This document shows positions 1 through 6,461 of a stretch of DNA of 9,036 nt, piece after piece. How positions within the stretch are numbered: position 1 is the first letter of the stretch; every line of letters starts with the position of its first letter. Origin of the DNA: Pseudomonas sp. (GTDB lineage Bacteria; Pseudomonadota; Gammaproteobacteria; Pseudomonadales; Pseudomonadaceae). The stretch covers positions 1 through 9,036 of the forward strand of contig DQAA01000317.1 in assembly GCA_003523465.1 (NCBI GenBank), read 5' to 3'. The notes under the pieces were generated by a model. It saw only the letters and a program-made list of their open reading frames with translations, had not been told where the DNA came from and ran no database searches. Made by a program: the position numbers and the translations under genes.

Positions 1-3000
1 CGCGGGTGCTGGCCAGCCTCGTGCTGCTGGTGATGCCATTGCTGGGCTGGGCCCTGCACCTGCGCCGACGCACCCGGCTGCTGGAGTCCGAACGGGCGCA
101 CGAGCAGCAGGTGCAAAACGATCCCTGCCTGCGCTACATCGACGCCCAGGAGCGCGACCTGGACCGCAGCCTGGCCCTGCTCCAGGCCAACCTCAAGGGC
201 CGCAACGCCTTGTACCAGATGCCTTGGTACCTGGTGCTGGGCCAGGAAAACTCGGGCAAGACCAGCTTCGTCAACCGCTCCAACCAGAGCTTTTCCCTGA
301 GCGGGGAGATGAAGGCCGGCAGCGGACGCCAGCACCACGACCCGGACCGGCTCTATCCCATCGACTGGTGCATCGGCGACCAGGCGGTGCTCATCGACCC
401 GCCCGGCGAATTCATCAGCCAGCCCAGGGCTGCAGCCCACTCCGAGGCAGCAACCACTTCCACCACCGGAAACACACTACGCAGCAGCATCGCCGGATTG
501 CCGGAAGACATTCACTCGCGTTTGTGGAACAGCTTCGTCAGCTGGCTCGGACACAACCGCAGCCGCCGTCCGCTGAACGGCGTGGTGCTGATGGTCAGCC
601 TGGTGACGCTGCTGAACCAGAAACCCAGCGACCGCAAGGCCCTGGCCATCCTCCTGCGGACACGCCTGATCGAGCTGAGCCGTGAACTGGGCACGCGTCC
701 GCCGCTGTATGTCGTGCTCAGCAAGTTCGACCTTCTGGAAGGCTTCGAGCCCCTGTTCGCCCGCCTGCCCAAGTCGGCCCGGGAGGAGATCTTCGGCTTC
801 ACCTTCACCCTCGACTCACTGCGCGACTACGACGCCTGGCTCGAGGAGCTGGGCGAGCGCTATGACGCCTTCCTCGGCCGCCTCAACGAGCAGGTTTTCG
901 ACGCCATGGCCGAAGTCGGCGACGTGCCCCGACGGGAATCCCTCTACTCGCTGTTGCGGCAGATGTCCGGACTGCGCCCGGTGCTGCTGGACTTCCTCGG
1001 CGATGTACTGGGCAGCGATCGCTTCGCCACCCCGTCCCTGCCTCGCGGTGTGTTCTTCTCCTCGGTTTACCAGCAAGGCGTGCTCAACAACGCGTTCGTC
1101 GCCTCGGCGGCGCGTTCCTATGGCCTGCGTGAGCCGGCCAACCGGATGCACCCCAGCGGCCAGGCGATGGTCTATTTCGCCCAGCAGCTGTTCCAGCGCG
1201 TCATCTATCCCGAATCGGGGCTTGCCGGCGACAATCCGCGGGTCCTGAAGCAGAAGAAAAAGGCCCTCGCCCTGCATTTCGGCGTGGCATCCCTGGGCAG
1301 TCTGATGATCATCGGCGGCTGGCACCACTACTACACCCTCAATCGCGACAAGGCCTCCAGCGTGATGGAGCGCAGCCGCGACTTCAGCGCCAGCGCCATC
1401 GACGGCACGCTGGACTCGACCGGACGCAACCTGTTGCAGCCGCTGGACCAGATCAGCAATGCAGTCGCCGTGTATGGCAACTACCGCAACGCCTGGCCAG
1501 TGGTGGCCAACATGGGCCTGTATCAAGGCCGGGCGATAGGCCCCAAGGTCGACGAAGCCTATCTGGCGCTGCTGTCGCAACGGTTCCTGCCGGCATTGGC
1601 CAGCGGGGTAATGGAATCGCTGGATGGCTCCGATCTCGACGGGGACGCCCAGCTGGCGGCCTTGCGGGTCTACCGGATGATCGAAGATCGCTCCAACCGC
1701 CGCCCTCCAGTGGTCGAAAACTGGATGGCCGCCTATTGGCAAAGGGCTTTTCCGGGCGAGGACGGTACCCAGCAGGCACTGATGCGCCATCTGGAGTACG
1801 CAATGAAGTACGTCGATACCCAGTTGCCGCACTACCAGGAGAGGGTCGCCGTGGTGCAGCGACACCTGCAGCAGATCCCCCTGCCTGAGCGGGTGTACAT
1901 GACCATGCGCCAGGAAGCGGGAGCCTCCCAGCGCTCGCCACTGGACCTGCGCAATGAAATCGGCCCGGCCTTCGACATCGTCTACCAGAGCGAGACCGCA
2001 GGGCTGGAATCCCCCGACGCCAACGGCCGCATCGATGCCCTGCTGACCGCAAGCGGCTACCGCAGCTACTTCTCCCGGCACAGCGAGGACCTCACCGAGC
2101 TGGCGATGATCGACCAGTGGGCCCTGGGCGAACGCAGCGGAGTCGACTATTCCCAGGCCGACAAAGCCATCCTGGCCGAGCGGATCCGCGCGATCTACAG
2201 CCGTGCCTACGTCGATACCTGGCAGCGCAACCTCAACCAGCTCGAAGTGCGCGACTTCCACGACATCGCCGAGGCCGTCGGCATCCTCAACAGCGTTACC
2301 GGCCCCGCCACGCCACTGCGCCGCCTGGTCGAAACGGTGCGGGACAACAGTGAGTTCGGCGCCAGGGCGATCACCGGCAGCCCGGCCCTGCCCGTGGCCG
2401 GGCAGACCGTTGCACTTGCCGAAAAGGCCAGCGACTCCCCCGTTCAAACCCCGCAGATCATGGAAATCACCCGTGCCTTCGCGCCATTGAGCCAATTGCT
2501 GGACGCCCGGGGTGAGCGGGCGCCCTACCTGGAAGAAACGATGCTGGCGGTTGCCAGCGTGCAGGAGAAGATGCGCCTCGTGCACGACAGCCCCGAGCGC
2601 GGCAAAGCCGCCCTGGCCATGGTGGTGGAGCGCTTCTCGCTGAAAGGCCCGGACCCCATCGCCAACCTGCAACGGATCGCCGCCGGGCTACCGGAACCCA
2701 TGAACCGGCATGTCGCCAAGCTGGCCGACGAATCCTCGCGGGTGATCCTGGTAGAAGCGCTGCGCGAGCTGGAGCGACGCTGGGACAACGATGTCCATCG
2801 CTTCTACCGCGAGCGCCTGGCCGAGCGTTACCCCTTCAACCCCGCCAGCCGCGAGGAAGTCTCGCTGGAAGACTTCACCGCGTTCTTCGGCCCTCAGGGT
2901 CGATTGCAGCACTTTCGCGAGCAGTACCTGGACCTGTTCCTCGAGGACAATCTGGAAGCCCTCTATTCCGAGCGTCTTGGTGGCTATCTGGTGCGTGACG

Positions 3001-3470
3001 ATGTGCAGGCCCGCCTGGAGTCGGCCGATCGTATCCGCGATGCCTTCTTCAACAGTCGCGGACTGCTCGGCGTGCAGTTCTACCTCGAACCCCTGGGCCT
3101 GGCGCCGAACAAACGCAGCAGCTCGTTCAGCGTCGAGGGGCAACTGGTCACCTACAACCATGGCCCGACCACCAGCACAGCGCTCATCTGGCCCAATACC
3201 CTGGCGCCCAACAACGAAAGCCGCATGACCCTCGTCAACGCCGGCGGCAGCAGCAGCGGGCTGGTGTATCGCGGCCCCTGGTCGCTTTATCGGTTGCTGA
3301 GCAAGGCGCGACTCAACGGCAACACCAGCACCAGCGTGGACCTCAGCTTCGCCGCCCCGGACGGCGGCATGCGCTACCGAATCAGTACGGAGAAAGCCAA
3401 CAACCCGTTCACCCAGCCACTGTTCAAGGGCTTCGCCCTGCCACGGGCGCTGTTGCAGGAGGGGCTGTAG
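1..3470 (+). CDS. tssM: Type VI secretion system inner-membrane protein TssM (IcmF family), 5'-partial
   Basis: TssM anchors the T6SS membrane complex (TssJ-TssL-TssM) in the inner membrane and reaches through the periplasm to the outer-membrane lipoprotein TssJ. The frame is open from the first base. The GTG at position 6 gives 1154 residues but is probably internal: the translation begins inside a hydrophobic segment (about residues 2-18, counted from that GTG), whereas TssM proteins normally start with a pair of such helices. A cytoplasmic GTPase-like domain follows, with a P-loop GQENSGKT (79-86), a switch-like DPPGE (131-135) and SKFD (239-242) in the NKxD position. A further membrane helix (about 421-438) precedes the large periplasmic part. 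The C-terminal IcmF_C features are present: DFTAFFGPQG (about 955), GPWSLYRLL (about 1090) and NPF near the end. The family is certain; the T6SS subtype was not determined. The gene converges with the regulator downstream and so seems to end its operon. Confidence 0.95.
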   Translation, partial: RVLASLVLLVMPLLGWALHLRRRTRLLESERAHEQQVQNDPCLRYIDAQERDLDRSLALLQANLKGRNALYQMPWYLVLGQENSGKTSFVNRSNQSFSLSGEMKAGSGRQHHDPDRLYPIDWCIGDQAVLIDPPGEFISQPRAAAHSEAATTSTTGNTLRSSIAGLPEDIHSRLWNSFVSWLGHNRSRRPLNGVVLMVSLVTLLNQKPSDRKALAILLRTRLIELSRELGTRPPLYVVLSKFDLLEGFEPLFARLPKSAREEIFGFTFTLDSLRDYDAWLEELGERYDAFLGRLNEQVFDAMAEVGDVPRRESLYSLLRQMSGLRPVLLDFLGDVLGSDRFATPSLPRGVFFSSVYQQGVLNNAFVASAARSYGLREPANRMHPSGQAMVYFAQQLFQRVIYPESGLAGDNPRVLKQKKKALALHFGVASLGSLMIIGGWHHYYTLNRDKASSVMERSRDFSASAIDGTLDSTGRNLLQPLDQISNAVAVYGNYRNAWPVVANMGLYQGRAIGPKVDEAYLALLSQRFLPALASGVMESLDGSDLDGDAQLAALRVYRMIEDRSNRRPPVVENWMAAYWQRAFPGEDGTQQALMRHLEYAMKYVDTQLPHYQERVAVVQRHLQQIPLPERVYMTMRQEAGASQRSPLDLRNEIGPAFDIVYQSETAGLESPDANGRIDALLTASGYRSYFSRHSEDLTELAMIDQWALGERSGVDYSQADKAILAERIRAIYSRAYVDTWQRNLNQLEVRDFHDIAEAVGILNSVTGPATPLRRLVETVRDNSEFGARAITGSPALPVAGQTVALAEKASDSPVQTPQIMEITRAFAPLSQLLDARGERAPYLEETMLAVASVQEKMRLVHDSPERGKAALAMVVERFSLKGPDPIANLQRIAAGLPEPMNRHVAKLADESSRVILVEALRELERRWDNDVHRFYRERLAERYPFNPASREEVSLEDFTAFFGPQGRLQHFREQYLDLFLEDNLEALYSERLGGYLVRDDVQARLESADRIRDAFFNSRGLLGVQFYLEPLGLAPNKRSSSFSVEGQLVTYNHGPTTSTALIWPNTLAPNNESRMTLVNAGGSSSGLVYRGPWSLYRLLSKARLNGNTSTSVDLSFAAPDGGMRYRISTEKANNPFTQPLFKGFALPRALLQEGL

Positions 3471-3474
3471 CGGC

Positions 3475-4422
3475 TCAGCCCGCGCCAAGCGCCCGCCGAT
3501 CCTCCCGCGGACACCGCTGGAACCGCGCCCGATAACTCCGGGTGAAATACGAAGGTGAGTCAAAGCCACAGGCGATGCTCACCTCCAGCACGCTCATCTC
3601 GGTCTGGCGCAGCAATTGCCGCGCCTTGTCCAGACGCAGGCGCAGGTAAAAGCCGCTGGGCGTGTCGTTCAGATAGAGCCGGAACAACCGCTCCAGCTGA
3701 CGCCGGCTGACCTGCACCGAACCGGCCAGTTCGAGGGTGTTCAGCGGCGTTTCGGTATTGCGCTCCATGGCGCCGATCACCTGCACCAGCTTGCCGTTGC
3801 TGATGCCGTAGCGCGAGGCGATCTGCATGCGCTGGTGGTCCTGGCGGGGGCGGATGCGGCCAAGCACGAACTGCTCGGAAACCTGGATCGCCAGCTCCGG
3901 GCCGTGAGCCTGGCCGATCAGGTCGAGCATCAGGTCGATGGACGCGGTGCCACCTGCGGAGGTGATGCGCTGGCGGTCGACTTCGAACAGTTCCTGGGTC
4001 GCTTCCAGCCGCGGGTAGCGCTCCTTGAAGGCCTCCAGCGCTTCCCAGTGCAGGGTCACGCGGTGGCCGTCGAGCAATCCGGCTTCGGCCAGCAGCAACG
4101 TGCCGGTATCGATCCCGCCCAGTACCACCCCTTCGTGATCCAGCTTGCGCAGCCAGTGCGCCAACGCCGCGCTGTAGCTGTGCAGCGGCTCGAAACCCGC
4201 CACCACCAGCAGCGTCGCGCCCTTGCCCAACGGCTCCAGCGGACCATCGGCGTTGACCGACATGCCGTTGCTGGCAAGCACCGCCCCACCGTCCAGGCTC
4301 AATACCCGCCAGCGGTACAGGCCAGGGCGAAAGCGGTTGGCGACCCGCAGCGGTTCCAGCGCCGAAATGAAGCCCAGGGCGGAAAAGCCGGGTAACAGCA
4401 GAAAGTGGAATTCCTGGAGCAT
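3475..4422 (-). CDS. GlxA/GbdR-type AraC-family transcriptional regulator with GATase1-like sensor domain
   Basis: A 315-residue regulator with two domains. The N-terminal half (about 5-185) is a DJ-1/PfpI (class I glutamine amidotransferase-like) fold, seen in FLLLPGFSALGF, EPLRVANR and LLLAEAGLLDG. The usual nucleophile-elbow cysteine is absent: the segment reads GGIDTGT (102-108), so it is probably a ligand sensor and not an enzyme. The C-terminal AraC DNA-binding domain (about 215-310) has both helix-turn-helix units: LAGSVQVSRRQLERLF, then VSIACGFDSPSYFTRSYR followed by a CPREDRR end. The architecture and length match GbdR, CdhR and ArgR, regulators of glycine betaine, carnitine and arginine metabolism. 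The ATG at 4422 is the only reasonable start, since an in-frame TAA lies about 30 bases upstream with no start codon between; no strong ribosome site is visible. The gene is divergent from choXWV, which suggests it controls that operon. Specific identity and ligand are unknown. Confidence 0.92.
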   Translation of the reverse strand: MLQEFHFLLLPGFSALGFISALEPLRVANRFRPGLYRWRVLSLDGGAVLASNGMSVNADGPLEPLGKGATLLVVAGFEPLHSYSAALAHWLRKLDHEGVVLGGIDTGTLLLAEAGLLDGHRVTLHWEALEAFKERYPRLEATQELFEVDRQRITSAGGTASIDLMLDLIGQAHGPELAIQVSEQFVLGRIRPRQDHQRMQIASRYGISNGKLVQVIGAMERNTETPLNTLELAGSVQVSRRQLERLFRLYLNDTPSGFYLRLRLDKARQLLRQTEMSVLEVSIACGFDSPSYFTRSYRARFQRCPREDRRALGAG

Positions 4423-4431
4423 GCTGGCGAC
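4419..4431 (-). promoter_or_regulatory. Third, inverted copy of the candidate operator motif at the regulator start codon
   Basis: Read on the minus strand this is GTCGCCAGCATGC, which fits the GTCGCCANNNTGC pattern of the tandem sites and differs from the 4488-4500 copy at two of 13 positions. It contains the regulator's own ATG. A bound protein here could block expression of the regulator, giving negative autoregulation. The match could be chance, since part of it is the start of the coding sequence. Confidence 0.35.
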
Positions 4432-4465
4432 TCGCTGGCAGGGGAATCCCGGTTAATACTCCGCA

Positions 4466-4500
4466 GGTCGCCACTGTGCAAGAGCTGGTCGCCAGAGTGC
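4466..4500 (+). promoter_or_regulatory. Tandem candidate operator for the AraC-type regulator
   Basis: Two copies of GGTCGCCANNGTGC lie in the same orientation at 4466-4479 and 4487-4500. Their period is 21 bp, two turns of the helix. Direct half-sites on one face of the DNA are typical of AraC-family operators, and the core resembles the TGTCGC half-site known for the related regulator ArgR. The pair sits about 95-125 bases upstream of the choX start codon, a plausible activator position. The repeat is seen directly; its binding by the neighbouring regulator is inference. Confidence 0.5.
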
Positions 4501-4580
4501 GATTTCATCGGGCCATCCCCGCGTACCTTGAGCACCACGGCTCGCAGAAGCCGCCCCCCATAACAATTAGAACTGCCGTT

Positions 4581-4586
4581 GGAGGA
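4581..4586 (+). promoter_or_regulatory. Ribosome binding site of choX
   Basis: GGAGGA lies six bases before the ATG at 4593. It fixes this start over the longer in-frame reading that is open from 4476: the shorter form begins directly with a signal peptide, whereas the upstream codons overlap the candidate operator and encode nothing signal-like. Confidence 0.85.
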
Positions 4587-4592
4587 GCCACC

Positions 4593-5546
4593 ATGCAATC
4601 GATCAGTCGTTCGTTTTTGATGCTCGTCGGTACCGCAATCCTCAGCACCAACGTGATGGCCGCAGAGCCGGCCGCCTGCAAGAACGTACGCCTGGGCGTC
4701 GTCAACTGGACCGACGTGATGGCCACCAGCGCCATGACCCAGGTGCTGCTCGACGGCCTCGGCTACCAGACCAAACAGACCAGCGCCTCGCAGCAGATCA
4801 TCTTCGCCGGCATCCGTGACCAGCGCCTGGACATGTTCCTGGGCTACTGGAACCCGATCATGACCCAGACCATCACGCCCTTCGTCGATGCCGGCCAGGT
4901 CAAGGTCCTCGACGCCCCCAGCCTGAGCGATGCCCGCGCGACCCTCGCCGTGCCGAAGTACCTGGCCGACAAGGGCCTGAAAACCTTCGCCGACATCCAC
5001 AAGTTCGAGAAGGAACTGGGCGGCAAGATCTACGGCATCGAACCGGGCAACGACGGCAACCGCACCATCCAGAGCATGATCGACAAGAACGCCTTCGGCC
5101 TGAAGGACGCCGGTTTCAAGGTGGTGGAGTCGAGCGAGGCCGGCATGCTGTCGCAGGTGGATCGCGCGGTGAAACGCCACAACGCGGTGGTCTTCCTTGG
5201 CTGGGAGCCGCACCCGATGAACACCCGCTTCGAGATGAAGTACCTCACCGGCGGCGACGACTTCTTCGGCCCCGATTTCGGCAAGGCCACCGTCCTCACC
5301 AACACCCGCAAGGGCTACGTGCAGGAATGCGCCAACGTCGGCCAGTTGCTGAAAAACCTGTCCTTCACCCTGGACATGGAAAGCACCCTGATGGGCAACG
5401 TGCTCGACGACAAGATCAAACCCGATGCCGCGGCGAAAGCCTGGCTGAAGAAAAACCCGCAGGTGCTCGACACCTGGCTGGCCGGTGTCACCACCGTGGA
5501 CGGCAAACCCGGCCTGGAAGCCGCCAAGGCCAAACTCACGCAGTAA
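4593..5546 (+). CDS. choX: Choline ABC transporter periplasmic substrate-binding protein ChoX (CbcX)
   Basis: A 317-residue periplasmic protein of the OpuAC/ProX-like family that captures choline and delivers it to the ChoW-ChoV importer. Residues 1-23 form a signal peptide with a VMA-A cleavage site and no lipobox. The choline cage known from Sinorhizobium ChoX can be recognised by position: W39 with D41 in NWTD, W86 in GYWNP, Y123 in PKYL, N156 in GNDGN and W204 in GWEPHP. This supports choline specificity over proline betaine or other betaines, although the Pseudomonas Cbc system is described as handling several quaternary amines. C29 and C246 could form a disulphide in the periplasm. It is the first gene of the choXWV operon, divergent from the AraC-type regulator, and is followed by a strong stem-loop before choW. 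The alternative name cbcX is equally apt. Confidence 0.93.
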   Translation: MQSISRSFLMLVGTAILSTNVMAAEPAACKNVRLGVVNWTDVMATSAMTQVLLDGLGYQTKQTSASQQIIFAGIRDQRLDMFLGYWNPIMTQTITPFVDAGQVKVLDAPSLSDARATLAVPKYLADKGLKTFADIHKFEKELGGKIYGIEPGNDGNRTIQSMIDKNAFGLKDAGFKVVESSEAGMLSQVDRAVKRHNAVVFLGWEPHPMNTRFEMKYLTGGDDFFGPDFGKATVLTNTRKGYVQECANVGQLLKNLSFTLDMESTLMGNVLDDKIKPDAAAKAWLKKNPQVLDTWLAGVTTVDGKPGLEAAKAKLTQ

Positions 5547-5552
5547 GCACGC

Positions 5553-5580
5553 CCCCGCGACGGCCACGACCGTCGCGGGG
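5553..5580 (+). terminator. Intercistronic stem-loop between choX and choW
   Basis: A perfect 11-bp, GC-rich inverted repeat (CCCCGCGACGG at 5553-5563 and CCGTCGCGGGG at 5570-5580) encloses a six-base loop, starting seven bases after the choX stop. It is followed by AGTTTCC, too short a T run for a strong intrinsic terminator. It probably acts as a partial terminator or as a barrier to 3' exonucleases, leaving more choX message than choWV message, as periplasmic binding proteins are needed in excess. The hairpin is seen; its effect is inferred. Confidence 0.7.
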
Positions 5581-5615
5581 AGTTTCCGAATCCTTGCAGG
5601 TGGACGCTCGCTATC

Positions 5616-6461
5616 ATGCTGATCGATCAAAAACTACCCTTGGGCCAGCACATCGCGGCCTTCGTTGAATGGCTTACGCAACATGGAGCCAATTACTTCG
5701 ATGCGTTCGCCGCAGCGCTGGAATGGATGATTCACGGCGTGACCGGGGCCCTGACCTGGTTCAACCCGTTCGTCCTTATCGGGCTGATCGCGGTGGGCGC
5801 CCATCTGATCCAGCGCAAATGGGCGCTGACTGCCTTCTGCGTCGCCTCGTTCCTGCTGATCCTCAACCTGGGGTACTGGCAGGAAACCATGGAGACCCTG
5901 GCCCAGGTGCTGTTCGCCACCATGGTCTGCGTGGCCATCGGCGTACCGCTGGGCATCCTCGCCGCGCACAAGCCGATGTTCTATACCGCCATGCGTCCGG
6001 TCCTCGACCTGATGCAGACGGTCCCCACCTTCGTCTACCTGATCCCGACCCTGACCCTGTTCGGTCTGGGCGTGGTTCCCGGGCTGATCTCCACGGTGGT
6101 GTTCGCCATCGCCGCGCCGATCCGCCTCACCTACCTGGGCATCTGCGACGTACCCCAGGAACTGCTCGACGCCGGCAAGGCCTTTGGCTGCTCGCGCCGG
6201 CAACTGCTGTCCCGTATCGAACTGCCCCATGCGATGCCGAGCATCGCGGCCGGTGTCACCCAGTGCATCATGCTGTCGCTGTCGATGGTGGTGATCGCCG
6301 CGCTGGTGGGTGCCGACGGCCTGGGCAAACCCGTGGTCAACGCACTGAACACTGCCGATATCGCCCTGGGCTTCGAAGCCGGGCTGGCGATCGTCCTCCT
6401 GGCAATCATGCTCGACCGTATCTGCAAACAACCCGATGTAAAGGTAAGGGGTGAGGCATGA
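5616..6461 (+). CDS. choW: Choline ABC transporter permease ChoW (CbcW)
   Basis: A 281-residue integral inner-membrane permease of the ProW/OpuAB type that forms the translocation path for choline. Hydrophobic segments are visible at about 50-65, 72-88, 96-116, 135-155, 157-172, 212-232 and 250-268. The EAA loop that docks on the ATPase is clear in ELLDAGKAFGCSRRQLLSRI followed by ELPHAMPSI (182-210). VPTFVYLIPTLTLFGLG and the SMVVIAALVGADGLG stretch are typical of the family. The start MLIDQKLPLG matches the usual N-terminus of Pseudomonas CbcW-like proteins. The ribosome site is weak: GGTGGA (5599-5604) is 11 bases from the ATG, so translation may depend partly on the upstream message. The stop overlaps the choV start by four bases (ATGA). 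Confidence 0.95.
   Translation: MLIDQKLPLGQHIAAFVEWLTQHGANYFDAFAAALEWMIHGVTGALTWFNPFVLIGLIAVGAHLIQRKWALTAFCVASFLLILNLGYWQETMETLAQVLFATMVCVAIGVPLGILAAHKPMFYTAMRPVLDLMQTVPTFVYLIPTLTLFGLGVVPGLISTVVFAIAAPIRLTYLGICDVPQELLDAGKAFGCSRRQLLSRIELPHAMPSIAAGVTQCIMLSLSMVVIAALVGADGLGKPVVNALNTADIALGFEAGLAIVLLAIMLDRICKQPDVKVRGEA

Larger units (their letters stand above)
4423..4592. promoter_or_regulatory. Divergent regulator/choX intergenic control region
   Basis: This 170-base stretch separates the start codons of the divergent AraC-type regulator and choX, so both promoters should lie here. It holds tandem GTCGCCANNNTGC motifs (described separately) and an A/T-rich patch, CATAACAATTAG (4559-4570), that could supply the -10 region for choX. 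No well-spaced pair of sigma-70 boxes is evident. That is compatible with an activator-dependent promoter, though this is inference. No small gene or structured RNA was recognised. Confidence 0.6.

Noticed and set aside
816..2672. Long open frame (618 codons) on the minus strand inside tssM
   Set aside because: It mirrors the GC-rich codon use of tssM on the opposite strand, its translation has no recognisable domain, and tssM is clearly coding throughout.
4434..4450. Short repeats GCTGGC (4423-4428 and 4434-4439) and the GGGAATCCC near-palindrome (4442-4450)
   Set aside because: Too short to separate from chance in GC-rich DNA; not tied to any known site.
4486..4501. Possible sigma-54 promoter (TGG, then GG-N10-GC spacing)
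   Set aside because: Only the GG and GC pairs fit; the rest does not match TGGCAC-N5-TTGC, and the same spacing appears in both tandem repeats, so it is better explained by the repeated motif.
4528..4564. TTGAGC (4528-4533) and CATAAC (4559-4564) as a sigma-70 promoter for choX
   Set aside because: The spacing is 25 bp, far beyond the usual 16-18 bp.
4476..4592. Longer choX beginning at 4476
   Set aside because: It would place 39 extra residues before the signal peptide and run through the candidate operator; the ATG at 4593 has a strong ribosome site and starts the signal peptide directly.
4299..5630. 443-codon minus-strand open frame across the promoter region and choX
   Set aside because: It overlaps the confidently assigned choX and the regulator in the wrong frame and has no family features; an antisense shadow.
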